A stretch of DNA of 64,000 nt from Bdellovibrio sp. BCCA (GCF_037996825.1 NZ_JBBNAC010000001.1:1240001-1304000), one strand, 5' to 3'; counted from the stretch's first letter, positions 43,324 to 52,793 are shown. Translations and numbers: made by a program. Notes: a model not told the origin generated them from the letters alone.

Positions 43324-44912
43324 TGTGGCTTCTTTGACTCGATATATTCATCGTAAGTAGTAACGAGGTCTTCAACTACGCCGCCATCAAGTTCAATGAT
43401 ACGATTTGCCACTGTTTGTACAAACTCATGATCGTGACACGTGAAGATCACAGTCCCTTTAAAGCGCTTCACACCTTCATTCACGGCAGAGATTGATTCC
43501 AAATCCAAGTGAGCTGTCGGACCGTCCATCAAAAGAACGTTAGCACCTGAAAGCATCATCTTAGAAAGCATGCAGCGAACTTTTTCGCCCCCGGAAAGCA
43601 CGCGAGGTTTTTTAAGAGCGTCGTCACCGCTGAAAAGCATTTTCCCTAAGAATCCGCGCAAGAAAGATTCATCTTTATCGTCAGAGTATTCGCGAAGCCA
43701 TTCCACCAAAGAATTGGCGTCAGTGTCAAAGTACTTAGAGTTGTCAGTGGGGAAGTAACTGCGAGTCGTTGTGATACCCCAATTGAAAGAACCAGAATCC
43801 GGCTCAACCTCTCCGGCTAAAATATCCAGAAGCAAAGTTTTTGCGACGTCATTTTTTCCAAGAAGAACGACTTTGTCGCCTTTTTTAATCGTGAAGCTGA
43901 CATTATTTAACAACAATTCGCCATTCACAGATTTCGTCAGTCCGTTCACCGTCAAAAGATCGTTACCGGCTTCACGTTTTGGATCAAAGCCGACAAACGG
44001 TTGACGGCGAGTCGACACAGGCAAATCACCCAGATCCAATTTCTCAAGCTGTTTTTGGCGAGAAGAGGCCTGACGAGATTTCGAAGCGTTCGCACTGAAA
44101 CGCTGAATAAAACTTTTAAGCTCTTCGGCTTTGTCGGCATTTTTCTTAGCTTGATCCGCGCGCAAACGTTGGCTCAGCTCCGTAGCCTGACGCCAGAATT
44201 CGTAGTTACCGGAATAGATTGTCACTTTGCTATAATCAATATCTGCCATGTGTGTGCAGACTTTGTTTAAGAAGTGACGGTCATGCGAAACCACGATGAC
44301 GGTGTTTTCGAAGTTGAACAAAAATTCTTCAAGCCATTGAATCGCATAGATATCCAAGTGATTCGTCGGCTCATCCAGCAACAAAATATCGGGCTGACCG
44401 AACAAAGCTTGCGCGAGCAAAACTTTAACTTTGTCACCGGGATCAAGATCTTTCATCAGTTTTGCGTGAAGAGCATCAGAAATACCAAGGCCTGCCAGCA
44501 TCACGCCCGCTTCAGACTCCGCTTCCCAACCGTTGAGTTCCGCAAACTCTGTTTCAAGTTCAGAAGCTCTCACGCCGTCTTCTTCGGAAAAATCGGGCTT
44601 CGCATAAAGCTTGTCTTTTTCCTCCATCACCTTAAACAGACGATCATTTCCCATTAACACTGTTTTTAAAACAGGGACGTTGTCATAAGCATAGTGATCT
44701 TGTTTTAAAACTGACAAACGCAAGTTCGGTGGGATTACCACTTCACCTGTATTAGGTTCGATTTCTTTAGAAAGAATTTTTAGGAAGGTGGTCTTACCGG
44801 CACCGTTGGCACCAATAAGGCCATAGCAGTTGCCGGGAGTGAATTTAACATTCACTTCATCAAAAAGTTTTTTGCCACCGAATCTTAAGCTGACGTTGGA
44901 AGTGCTGATCAT
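43320..44912 (-). CDS. ybiT: ABC-F ATPase, YbiT-like
   Basis: The 530-residue protein equals the E. coli YbiT length. It has two ABC domains and no membrane segment. Domain 1 Walker A is GANGAGKTTFLK; Walker B is LLLDEPTNHLD. Domain 2 has LLGKNDVAKT in place of a standard Walker A (GxNxxGKT degenerated to GKNDVAKT), and ends LLMDGPTAHLD, again lacking the catalytic Glu. The linker region and degenerate second site are typical of YbiT. ABC-F proteins act on the ribosome. It heads the ybiT-cvfB-hflX operon. Confidence 0.92.
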   Translation of the reverse strand: MISTSNVSLRFGGKKLFDEVNVKFTPGNCYGLIGANGAGKTTFLKILSKEIEPNTGEVVIPPNLRLSVLKQDHYAYDNVPVLKTVLMGNDRLFKVMEEKDKLYAKPDFSEEDGVRASELETEFAELNGWEAESEAGVMLAGLGISDALHAKLMKDLDPGDKVKVLLAQALFGQPDILLLDEPTNHLDIYAIQWLEEFLFNFENTVIVVSHDRHFLNKVCTHMADIDYSKVTIYSGNYEFWRQATELSQRLRADQAKKNADKAEELKSFIQRFSANASKSRQASSRQKQLEKLDLGDLPVSTRRQPFVGFDPKREAGNDLLTVNGLTKSVNGELLLNNVSFTIKKGDKVVLLGKNDVAKTLLLDILAGEVEPDSGSFNWGITTTRSYFPTDNSKYFDTDANSLVEWLREYSDDKDESFLRGFLGKMLFSGDDALKKPRVLSGGEKVRCMLSKMMLSGANVLLMDGPTAHLDLESISAVNEGVKRFKGTVIFTCHDHEFVQTVANRIIELDGGVVEDLVTTYDEYIESKKPQ

Positions 44913-45140
44913 GGGACCTCAGTTATAGGAGGTCCTTAGATACTCTGAATCCGGAAAAATATCAATAATTTGGCAGCTTTCTTAAGACCTTCGAAATAGC
45001 GACCTCTATAAACCCTGTCCTTAGGCACTTTTTTCATGAATTCGCCTCTAAAACTAGCCTTCTCTCAACAAGTTTGCGTTTTGGCACCGCAACTTGTGCT
45101 CCAGGAAAGACTGACCGATCCTATTCCTAGAGGAGTTTTC

Positions 45141-45590
45141 ATGAAAAAAATGATTTTAATAGTTTTATGTAGCTTGTTTTCAATTTCGGCATTTGCAGTT
45201 GGAGCGACTTCCAATGTCGAAGCCAATAAGAAGCTTGTTCGCGATTTTTATGAAATGGCTTTTAACCAACATAAGCCCACTGAAGCGGCAAAAAAGTATA
45301 TTGGTTCTAAGTACATTCAACACAATCCTTACGTTCCTAACGGCGCGGAAGCTTTTTATTCCTACTTTGAAAAACATTTTAAAGAAAACCCGAAATCTCA
45401 CGTTGAAATCAAACGCGTGATGGGCGATGGCGATCTTGTGGCTCTTCATTTGCTTTCAAAACAAAACGACACAGACCGTGGTCGCGCGATTGTGGATATT
45501 TTCAGAGTTGAAAATGGCAAGATCGTGGAGCACTGGGACGTGATTCAGGACGTGCCGGAAAAAACAGCGAATGGAAACACCATGTTTTAG
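45141..45590 (+). CDS. Secreted SnoaL-like protein
   Basis: The 149-residue protein has a signal peptide (cleavage after AFA, residue 20) and a SnoaL fold: NKKLVRDFYEMAFNQHKPTE, YIQHNPYVPNGAEAFYSYFE, VALHLLSK, DIFRVENGKIVEHWDVIQDV. That is the polyketide-cyclase-like subgroup, here exported. AGGAG precedes ATG 45141; the longer frame upstream is not supported. A membrane-anchored coiled-coil protein follows after 6 bp. Confidence 0.85.
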   Translation: MKKMILIVLCSLFSISAFAVGATSNVEANKKLVRDFYEMAFNQHKPTEAAKKYIGSKYIQHNPYVPNGAEAFYSYFEKHFKENPKSHVEIKRVMGDGDLVALHLLSKQNDTDRGRAIVDIFRVENGKIVEHWDVIQDVPEKTANGNTMF

Positions 45591-45596
45591 GAGTGC

Positions 45597-46532
45597 ATGA
45601 CGCGAAAGAATTTATTCCTTATTGTGATCGCTTTTATTGTCGGAGTCTCCGTCTGGATATTCTTTGTCAATAAAAGCCTTAAGACAACCCAGGATGTGAT
45701 AGTTCAAGAAGCCACAAGACCGCAAAGGCGGGTGGCTTCGCTCCCTTCGCCCACAATGACCCCGAATAACGCCGTTAAAAATCAATTGCAGACAGAAATT
45801 CAGTCTTTGCAACAGCAAATCACTCAGGAACGCCAAAAACTTGTTACACAAAAGATGGCCCTGGACGAAGCAACAGCTCGCCAACAACAGCAGCAAAGCG
45901 TTCAGCAAACGCCTGCCGCGATTTCTTCGCAGATCACCGAACGCACTTCTCAAGTTCAAAATTTTATGGAAGAGCTTAAAAATTACGAATATGCAGAACA
46001 AGACATCAACCGCCGAGCAACAGAAGCTTTGCGGGAGCAAAGCAGTGCAGCGCAAGTGGCGCGTGATCAAATTGATGAAAACATCCGCACTCAAGAAAAT
46101 CTTATCAGGCAAACCAGAGAGCAGATCGCTTATTGGCAGGGAAATTTATTTTACGTGAATGAACGTGAAGCCCGGCTTCAGGATTTACAAACTCTTTTAG
46201 AGACGCAGACTAGGCAGCTTCAAGGAATGCGTGATCAGCGCTTGGCGCTATCAGCACAAATTTTAGAAAACACGCGGGCTTTACAAAGTGAAAAGGAACA
46301 GGCCCTCAGTGATCTTGCTGACAGTCGCAGCGACTTGCAGGATGAGATCGCTTCTTTAAGAATAGAAATCAATCGACTGCAAGGAATGCAGTATCAAACA
46401 AGAACGAGCCAAATGACGACGCGGTCTCGCTTAACCCAAATGCAAAAAGATTTTGAAACACAGAATCGACAAGTGCAGACCCTAGAGGCGTCCCTTCAGG
46501 AAAAAGAGCGCCAGCTTAAACTTCTCCAATAA
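45597..46532 (+). CDS. Membrane-anchored coiled-coil protein
   Basis: The 311-residue protein has one N-terminal membrane helix (residues about 5-25, NLFLIVIAFIVGVSVWIFFV), and from about residue 60 to the end a long coiled coil very rich in Gln, Glu and Arg. Its topology is N-in with a periplasmic coiled coil. It is probably cotranscribed with the secreted SnoaL-like gene. It may brace the envelope or scaffold a complex; function is unknown. Confidence 0.75.
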   Translation: MTRKNLFLIVIAFIVGVSVWIFFVNKSLKTTQDVIVQEATRPQRRVASLPSPTMTPNNAVKNQLQTEIQSLQQQITQERQKLVTQKMALDEATARQQQQQSVQQTPAAISSQITERTSQVQNFMEELKNYEYAEQDINRRATEALREQSSAAQVARDQIDENIRTQENLIRQTREQIAYWQGNLFYVNEREARLQDLQTLLETQTRQLQGMRDQRLALSAQILENTRALQSEKEQALSDLADSRSDLQDEIASLRIEINRLQGMQYQTRTSQMTTRSRLTQMQKDFETQNRQVQTLEASLQEKERQLKLLQ

Positions 46533-46534
46533 TA

Positions 46535-47089
46535 TTAGTATTGATTGCACCAAGGTTGAGGCGTGATGACCTTCTGGATTTCGTTGGCTCTCATGTAAAG
46601 AAATTCATTCCCTACAGCCAAACGCAGGCGCTGTGTTTTTTGTGAGAGATTCGCAGCCGTCACAATCTGTCCGTAACCATCACCATCTGTTTGCACGGTG
46701 CCTTGAGTTCCTTTTAAAGACCATCTCACTGTACGGCGGTCTAAAGGACGAACGTCGTCTTCAGTCAGCACAGTGGAAATCGTCCCTTCTGAATCCCTGC
46801 ATAACAAACGAAAGTGAATGACGACAAAATGTTCTTTATGACAGTTCTGCGAACGCGAATATCCATATCCAGCGTCGCAGGTATTGAATGATTTTTCAGA
46901 ATATCCTAAGGACTCACGCTCGCGATCCATGTGCAAATGATTTTGAAGAGCATTGTAGTCAATTGCAGAAGATGCTGGTTCGGGAGCCGTCTCAGCGGGT
47001 GTCGGTGGAATGTACGTTGTTTCTTTTTTTGGTGCCGTCGTACAACCAGCAATAGCTGTGAATGCAATAATTCCCAAGGCCCATTTCAT
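46535..47089 (-). CDS. Lipoprotein of unknown function
   Basis: From ATG 47089 the protein has 184 residues and a lipobox (AIAGC, Cys15). After a Thr/Pro-rich linker the mature domain includes CDAGYGYSRSQNCHKEHFV, HFRLLCRDS and a final CNQY, so several Cys residues may pair. The upstream frame from 47374 has no ribosome site. It converges on the coiled-coil gene with a 2-bp gap. Confidence 0.7.
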   Translation of the reverse strand: MKWALGIIAFTAIAGCTTAPKKETTYIPPTPAETAPEPASSAIDYNALQNHLHMDRERESLGYSEKSFNTCDAGYGYSRSQNCHKEHFVVIHFRLLCRDSEGTISTVLTEDDVRPLDRRTVRWSLKGTQGTVQTDGDGYGQIVTAANLSQKTQRLRLAVGNEFLYMRANEIQKVITPQPWCNQY

Positions 47090-47298
47090 GAGAGGTCCCC
47101 CGCAAGTGTTTGTTCTTTTTAGTATGCACGAAGAGGTCGGCGTCAGCAAAGGACACTGAAAATGTCGAACTTTTAGATACCTGGCGGGGCCAGCCCTCGA
47201 CGCACTTAATGGCGTACCTTTCCTCTTAAAATTTGAAATTCTTAAAGCGACTTCTGTAATATGGCCCGCGCCTATCAAGGCTTTGCCGGGAGGTTGGG

Positions 47299-48035
47299 AT
47301 GAAGTGCGGGGGGATTTTTTTATTTGTTCTAATACTGTCGGTGAGAGTGTTAGCAGCCACAGACGACGTGACAACCAGTGCGATTTCTATTCGGGAAGTT
47401 TCAGAAAGCCCGTGGCATTTCTCTTTGGATTCGGAGTTTTACATCAATCAAAAAGAGCAGAATGACAAAGGCAGTGATGGCAAAGTGACATCCTATCATT
47501 TAGCGAGCGTCAAATACTCTTACGACGCGACGACCACTTTGAAAGTAGTGCCGACATTTGAAATCAACTCTGTGCCTTTAGAAAAAGATAAGGCCCACAA
47601 TATTAATGACGAAATTCAAAATGGAAAAACTTTTTCAGGAGCGGAATCATCCGCTTGGATACATTCATCCCTTGGACCGTCGGTAAGTGGATTTTTTACT
47701 ATTACTTAAATCCGCGCCTTTTCTTAGAGTCTCGCAATGACGGCGAAAGAGCGACCAACCTCAGTTTCCGAGAGCATGCACTGGCTTCTTATAACTTTAC
47801 GGATTCCTGGTCGGCCTATGCGATGCTTGGACACCGCGGGCTCTTAAAATCCCAGAATTTTTTAAAAAATGAGCAGACGATTTATTTGTTGGAGGCTGGT
47901 GTGACAAAAACTCTTTCAAAGAATTTTTCGGTGACAGTTTATCTGGATAATCTTTTCGTCGAGGGTCAAGAAGACATTGAACTCTTTAAAGCGGCTAAAA
48001 ACGATTTCACTCTTTATACAAGTTTAAATTTTTAA
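47299..48035 (+). pseudogene. Outer-membrane beta-barrel-like protein, frameshifted at a T6 run
   Basis: ATG 47299 opens a signal peptide (to about ALA, residue 20) and strand-rich sequence ending SVSGFFTIT-stop. In the next frame the protein goes on as YYYLNPRLFLESRND...TYLYTSLNF with a strand-plus-aromatic end typical of outer-membrane barrels. The break lies at a six-T tract (47692-47697). One extra T would read GFF-YYYLNP straight through. Possible causes are a sequencing error, a true inactivation, or phase variation by slipped-strand mispairing. Confidence 0.75.
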
Positions 48036-48048
48036 TCTGGAGATAAAA

Positions 48049-48077
48049 AAAAGAGCACCTTCATTAGGCGCTCTTTT
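48049..48077. terminator. Probable bidirectional terminator
   Basis: AAAAGAGC and GCTCTTTT form an 8-bp stem, extended by one mismatch and two pairs, between the barrel-like gene and tolC-like gene. A and T tracts lie on both sides. Confidence 0.75.
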
Positions 48078-48101
48078 ACTTTTTTAAATTTATTAAACGA
48101 A

Positions 48102-49442
48102 CTACTGGCCGCAGATTTGGTCCAAAGTGACTTTATCTTTATCCGGATTAAAGATACGTCCCAATTTTCCGCGGATGCCACCAGAACTGCGGCGTTCAAT
48201 TTCACAAGTCTCAACACCAGCAAACTGATCAGAGATCATAATGCGGTGAAGACTGATGCGAAGAGTGTCTAATGCCGTTGCAGCCTTCACTTTGTTCACA
48301 ACCGCACTCGTTAAAGAATTTCCGAGTTCAAGCACGTGCAAGATGTCCGTGATGCCGACTTGGTATCTCATCAATTCTGCATTGTAGACTTGGCGCATGT
48401 TATCTTCGGCTTGGGAAGCCGCTGTGTATTGTTTTTGTGCTTCTTCAAGAGCACCCAAAGTCGTTTCAATCAACTGAGCTTGGTCCAAACGAAGTTCTTT
48501 TTTACGAAGCTTCAATTGCTCGATATTCAAGTTTGAAATTTCCAAAGCCGGGAAGTAACCAAAACCCAAGTTGACAGAACCTGTTTGTGTCACAGAACTA
48601 AACGCGCCGCCAGTTGAAGGACGGTTTACCCCCAAAGAGCTCCCAGAAAGGAAACTAAATGCTTTGCTCCACTTGTTGTATTGAGCGGCCGTGATCAAAG
48701 CTGTCATTTGTACGGCTTCTGGAGAACTTTCATGAACTTTATCAAGCAAAGCTTGCGGGCTCATGCTTTCGGCAGAGGAAGAGGGAACGTGCACCGCTTC
48801 GAAAACGATTTCTTGGTTCAACTCAAGACCCAACATTTGGCGCACAGACGCTTTTTCACGTTTGATCAATTCATCGACTTGCGACACTTGTACCAACGCT
48901 AACTGAGCCTGCGCTTGAGCTTGAAGATAGTCTTCCTTACGGATGATACCAACCTCAGCAGGCAAACGAAGTTGTTCTTCAATGGCCTTGAAGTTCTCAT
49001 ATTGTTTTTGCAAAGCTCCACGCAATTGCATGTCACCCACAACTGTCAAATACACAGAATAAGCTGATGCAAACTGATTGAGTTGAGCTAAGTAGTAAGA
49101 AGTCCCTTGGGCCTTCAAAAGATAACTGCTCTCTTTTAAATCCATCCACTTGCTTGGCATTAAGAATGGCAAAAGGAAAGAAACCGAAGTCAGCATGAAG
49201 CTAGGTCCGCTTGAAATCACCGTACCTAAATTGACGGACGGTAAAAGATTTCCGCGAGCTTGAGCGACTTGGGCTTTAGCTTGTTGAACTTCATTGAGAG
49301 CGATGGCGATATCGATGTTTCTAGAAAGAAGCATTGTGCGCAAAGACTTGGGATTGATGACCACCGGTCCTTGTTGCTTGGGAGCCGCAAACGCTGTTGC
49401 CGTAATTAAGAAGGCAGTAAAAATCAGTGTAAGAAATCGCAT
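48102..49442 (-). CDS. TolC-family outer-membrane efflux/secretion channel
   Basis: The 446-residue protein has a signal peptide (cleavage near AFA, residue 19) and the TolC heptad pattern in two halves, each with a long helical hairpin (QQAKAQVAQARGNLLPSVNL near residue 60; LEEAQKQYTAASQAEDNMRQ near residue 340). GGGGAG precedes ATG 49442. No inner-membrane pump or adaptor is adjacent, so it serves a system encoded elsewhere. Confidence 0.88.
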   Translation of the reverse strand: MRFLTLIFTAFLITATAFAAPKQQGPVVINPKSLRTMLLSRNIDIAIALNEVQQAKAQVAQARGNLLPSVNLGTVISSGPSFMLTSVSFLLPFLMPSKWMDLKESSYLLKAQGTSYYLAQLNQFASAYSVYLTVVGDMQLRGALQKQYENFKAIEEQLRLPAEVGIIRKEDYLQAQAQAQLALVQVSQVDELIKREKASVRQMLGLELNQEIVFEAVHVPSSSAESMSPQALLDKVHESSPEAVQMTALITAAQYNKWSKAFSFLSGSSLGVNRPSTGGAFSSVTQTGSVNLGFGYFPALEISNLNIEQLKLRKKELRLDQAQLIETTLGALEEAQKQYTAASQAEDNMRQVYNAELMRYQVGITDILHVLELGNSLTSAVVNKVKAATALDTLRISLHRIMISDQFAGVETCEIERRSSGGIRGKLGRIFNPDKDKVTLDQICGQ

Positions 49443-49511
49443 AAAGATTCTCCCCTCAAATATGTGACCCATAGAGTTATATAGGAGGGGAGACGCTTGT
49501 CAAACGGGTCT

Positions 49512-50789
49512 TTATACGGACTCCAAAATAGCAGCGATTCCCATGCCGCCCGCTGTGCAAATCGAGATCAACCCGCGCCCGCGACCGCCTTTTTCATGCA
49601 ACATTTTCCCTAAACTCGCAACAATGCGAGCTCCCGTGGCGCCAAAGGGATGTCCGAGTGCCACGCTGCCTCCTTTGATATTCATCTTGCTGCGATCCAA
49701 AGGGCCTAGAGCGGTCGCGCGACCTAGAACTTTTTTACAGTATTCATCGGACTCCCAAGCCTTCAATGTGCAAAGAACTTGGCCTGCGAACGCTTCGTGA
49801 ATTTCGAAAAAATCAAAGTCGTTAAAGCTTAAGTTATTGCGCTTTAAAAGTTCACTCACCGCAATGGTGGGCGCCATTAAAAGACCTTCACCGGCAACAA
49901 AGTTCACCGCAGAAACCTGGCAGTCGATGAAACGGGCCCATAAGGGAAGATTGTATTTTGCCGCAGCCTCTTCACTTGTCACTATCACCGCAGCAGCTCC
50001 GTCGGTGAGAGGACTGGAGTTGCCCGCCGTGATAGTTCCCTTTTCTGATTTTTCAAAAGCCGGTTTGAGCTTTGCCAATTTTTCCATCGAAGTGTCAGGA
50101 CGAATGATGCCATCACGATCAAGGCCATGAAAATTAAAAACAAGATCTTTATAAAATCCATCTTCATGAGCGCGCGTGGCATTCTTGTGGCTGGTCAAGG
50201 CCAACTCATCCTGAGCTTCGCGCGAGATTTTCCACTCTTGCACCATTTTTTCAGTGTGTTCACCCATGGACATTTTCGTGCGCGGTTCAACGACAGCAGG
50301 CAGTTGTGGTTTTAAATCGGAGGGTCGAATTGACGCCAAAATTTTGGCTTTTTCCAAGTTGTCTTTCGCAGCATTCAGTTCCACTAATTTGTGCGAGAGA
50401 CTTTTTGAAACCATGATCGGAAGATCACTGTTCGTGTCAACGCCGCCAGCGATGGCGACATCCATTTGATGGGCTGCGACTTTAAGGGCCAGCTGCGAAG
50501 TGATTTCCAAACTTGTTCCACAAGCGCGCTGAACATTGTATCCCGGTGTATGAGGATGAAGACCTGAGCTTAAGACACATTCACGAGTGAAATTCCAATC
50601 CGAAGCACTTTGCATCACGGCGCCACAGCCGACGTCTCCTAAAATCTGACCTTCTAATTTGTATTTTTGAACGAGTGTTTTTAAAGTCGAAATCATCAAT
50701 TCAGAGGAAGTGACATCCATATAAGTCGTCATGGACTTAACGAAGGGAGTGCGGATTCCGCCGGAAATATAAACAGGACGTGTGCGCAT
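49512..50789 (-). CDS. Thiolase (acetyl-CoA acyltransferase, FadI/FadA-like)
   Basis: The 425-residue enzyme has nucleophile Cys90 (NVQRACGTSLE), the His of NDFDFFEIHEAFAGQ, GHPFGATGAR and the second Cys of CTAGGMG: all thiolase catalytic parts. Length and MRTRPVYISGGIRTPFVKSM begin like FadI-type beta-oxidation thiolases. It could degrade fatty acids taken from prey; no FadJ partner is next to it. AGAGG precedes the ATG. Confidence 0.92.
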   Translation of the reverse strand: MRTRPVYISGGIRTPFVKSMTTYMDVTSSELMISTLKTLVQKYKLEGQILGDVGCGAVMQSASDWNFTRECVLSSGLHPHTPGYNVQRACGTSLEITSQLALKVAAHQMDVAIAGGVDTNSDLPIMVSKSLSHKLVELNAAKDNLEKAKILASIRPSDLKPQLPAVVEPRTKMSMGEHTEKMVQEWKISREAQDELALTSHKNATRAHEDGFYKDLVFNFHGLDRDGIIRPDTSMEKLAKLKPAFEKSEKGTITAGNSSPLTDGAAAVIVTSEEAAAKYNLPLWARFIDCQVSAVNFVAGEGLLMAPTIAVSELLKRNNLSFNDFDFFEIHEAFAGQVLCTLKAWESDEYCKKVLGRATALGPLDRSKMNIKGGSVALGHPFGATGARIVASLGKMLHEKGGRGRGLISICTAGGMGIAAILESV

Positions 50790-50937
50790 AAAAACCTCTT
50801 TTCTCCGAGGAAGTCTAACATTGAATCGGGATTTTGTTTCAGCTTGGGATGCTTGGATGAGAAATCTTTAATGAATAGGATGACATTGTTAAGCTAAAGA
50901 AAATTAAAAATTAAATCGATTTCTAGGAGTTTGTACG

Positions 50938-51288
50938 TTGGAAGATCAGAAGTCGTTTAGCTACAGTTTTAATCAAAAGAACAATATGCTTGTCGTCTCT
51001 TTAACAGGAGAAATTACAAGTCACGTGCTGCCGTCGCTGGAAGCTTGTCGTCAGGAACTGCAGGGAAAGCACGAAGTCAGCCGCGTCGTCTTGTATTTTC
51101 AAGACGTTGAATCGATCAGCATGGATGCCATTCCTTTAATTGCACAAATTCAGCGAGAAATTCGCTCAAAACCGGCGGATCTTCGTCTGTGTTTGAAAGA
51201 AAATTTGCGAGAAAAACTCGTTCGTATGGGAGTGGTGCGGGGATTGGAAGTGGCTGACGACTTAAAAACGGCTCTTTTATCTTTTTAG
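50938..51288 (+). CDS. STAS-domain (anti-sigma-factor antagonist-like) protein, Asp at the phospho-Ser site
   Basis: The 116-residue single-domain protein has the STAS pattern (MLVVSLTGEITSHVLPSLEA, VVLYFQDVESISMDAIPLIA). In SpoIIAA-type antagonists this region reads DSSGLG with the second Ser phosphorylated; here it is SMDAIP, so Asp63 occupies the phosphoserine position. The start is TTG, with TAGGAG upstream. No kinase or sigma factor is adjacent. Confidence 0.82.
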   Translation: MEDQKSFSYSFNQKNNMLVVSLTGEITSHVLPSLEACRQELQGKHEVSRVVLYFQDVESISMDAIPLIAQIQREIRSKPADLRLCLKENLREKLVRMGVVRGLEVADDLKTALLSF

Positions 51289-51360
51289 CCGTGCAGTATG
51301 ACACGAATCATATTTTTTCTTACGAACCCACTGTACAGTCATGAACTGTGAGGAGGCACA

Positions 51361-52014
51361 ATGACTCAATACAGTTTTCGTAAGTATCAGCCGCTAGGTT
51401 TGCGTTTGTGGCACTGGCTAAATGCTTTGGCCATCTTAGGACTTTTGGCAACGGTCTTATTGCGAAAGACCTTTCTGAGCTGGAGAAGCAATGCCGCTTT
51501 GATTGAAGCCAAATTGCAAGAAGCAGGGACAGCCATCACTCCAGAAGTCGCCAAAGATATTGCGGTGAGTATTCGTAATCCTATGTGGGATTGGCATGTC
51601 TACCTGGGATTTACTCTTGGTGCGCTTTTGTTGATCAGAATTATGGTTGGTCTTTTGGTCGTTAAAAAATGTCCAGCGACTCACGCGGTGCAAAGTGCTT
51701 GGAACCTTAAAAAAGTTCCACAGAAAGAAAAAGGCTCTGCCATTCACTACACGCTGGTTAAGACCGGTTACGCGTTCTTTTATCTGGCGACACTTTTTAT
51801 GGTGACCTCCGGCATTTTGATGCAATTTAAAACAGAACTAGGCCTTGGCAAAGAAGCCATTGGCGTCATCAAAGAAATCCATGAAATGATGATGTGGTTC
51901 TTTGTTGTTTTTGTTGTAGGACATTTACTTGGAGTCGTTATAGCTGAAAACCGCGGGGATCGGGGGTTGGTCTCAGACATGATTCACGGAGGAGAGAAGG
52001 AAAAGGGAAGCTAG
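51361..52014 (+). CDS. Cytochrome b561-like membrane protein
   Basis: The 217-residue protein has four membrane helices and His residues in paired positions (LGLRLWHWLNALAILGLL, WDWHVYLGFTLGALLLIRI, KEIHEMMMWFFVVFVVGHLL) that can ligate two haems, as in cytochrome b561/Ni-Fe hydrogenase cytochrome b. It passes electrons between the quinone pool and a periplasmic partner (inference). AGGAGG precedes the ATG and a strong terminator overlaps the stop. Confidence 0.85.
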   Translation: MTQYSFRKYQPLGLRLWHWLNALAILGLLATVLLRKTFLSWRSNAALIEAKLQEAGTAITPEVAKDIAVSIRNPMWDWHVYLGFTLGALLLIRIMVGLLVVKKCPATHAVQSAWNLKKVPQKEKGSAIHYTLVKTGYAFFYLATLFMVTSGILMQFKTELGLGKEAIGVIKEIHEMMMWFFVVFVVGHLLGVVIAENRGDRGLVSDMIHGGEKEKGS

Positions 52015-52027
52015 AAGCTTCCCTTTT
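52001..52027. terminator. Rho-independent terminator overlapping the cytochrome stop codon
   Basis: AAAAGGGAAGCT and AGCTTCCCTTTT form a perfect 12-bp stem with an AGA loop; the cytochrome stop codon lies within it. It may also end the converging lysozyme-like gene, whose stop is 5 bp away. Confidence 0.92.
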
Positions 52028-52031
52028 TTTA

Positions 52032-52736
52032 TTATTTACAGAAAGAAAGTTTTCTAACAGCGGACTGAACCTTTTTATACTTCTGAGAGCGTGCTTGCGG
52101 GCGCAAAACATCCCAGTAAGATTTACGGCTAAATAAAGCGTCATCATTTGCGAGCTGTTTGTTCAACATCGAAAGACCGCAGCGGAAAGTCGTATCAGGA
52201 CTGTTACCATCACCATTGCGACAGCCTTTCGCATAGACGCTTTCGCGGCCTTTATGAAGCTGCATCAATCCGATCAACGTTCCGTTGGGACCTTTTGCAG
52301 TTTCACCTTTTTGGCAAGAACTTTCCAAGTGAACCATGGCATTGATAACCATCACCCAAACCAGTTCTTTTGCATTGTCATTCAAAGTGGCAAAAGCAGG
52401 ACAGACGGCCTTAATATCCGCCGTGCCTTCATAGAGTTCAGCGTAACGCTCTCGATGCAATTCATTGACAATCGTCGTGCCCCAGCGTCCTAAGCCATCA
52501 TCATCGGCGAAGTTTTCACATTTATCCGCGAAATTCATTTTTTCGTTAATACTAAAGATGTCTTCCACTTTAGCTTCCGATGTGATCGTGTTGCGAATAT
52601 CTCTTAATTGTTGAGCGGCGCGATTGGTGGCGCTGGAGCATTCAATACATGTATTGCCTTCAAGGCGCGAACTGATTTTAGCTTCTGCAGAGGCTCCAGA
52701 AAGAACCAGAGCGAATGTCATGATTAGAGTTTTCAT
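52032..52736 (-). CDS. Secreted lysozyme-fold protein, paralogue A
   Basis: From ATG 52736 the protein has 234 residues and a signal peptide (cleavage after AEA, residue 19). Glu138 in INAMVHLESSC is the candidate catalytic acid; GTLIGLMQLHKG matches the G-(L/M)-x-Q motif of SLT/goose-type lysozyme folds. The end VRKLSFCK parallels KSLSLCK of the gene at 54799-55602; both share CP.....L....VW..... ES, so they are paralogues. In Bdellovibrio a related-fold secreted lysozyme acts on deacetylated prey wall; identity with that enzyme is not shown. GGAG lies 9 nt upstream. Confidence 0.8.
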   Translation of the reverse strand: MKTLIMTFALVLSGASAEAKISSRLEGNTCIECSSATNRAAQQLRDIRNTITSEAKVEDIFSINEKMNFADKCENFADDDGLGRWGTTIVNELHRERYAELYEGTADIKAVCPAFATLNDNAKELVWVMVINAMVHLESSCQKGETAKGPNGTLIGLMQLHKGRESVYAKGCRNGDGNSPDTTFRCGLSMLNKQLANDDALFSRKSYWDVLRPQARSQKYKKVQSAVRKLSFCK

Positions 52737-52752
52737 CGGCAGTTTCTCCATA

Positions 52753-52773
52753 CATGATTGCAAAGCAATCATG
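52753..52773. promoter_or_regulatory. Perfect hairpin directly upstream of paralogue A
   Basis: CATGATTGC and GCAATCATG form a perfect 9-bp stem around AAA, lying 17-37 bases before the start codon of the lysozyme-like gene. It is either an operator or a 5' UTR structure. Confidence 0.5.
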
Positions 52774-52793
52774 ATGCCGAAGTCTCAAAATAA

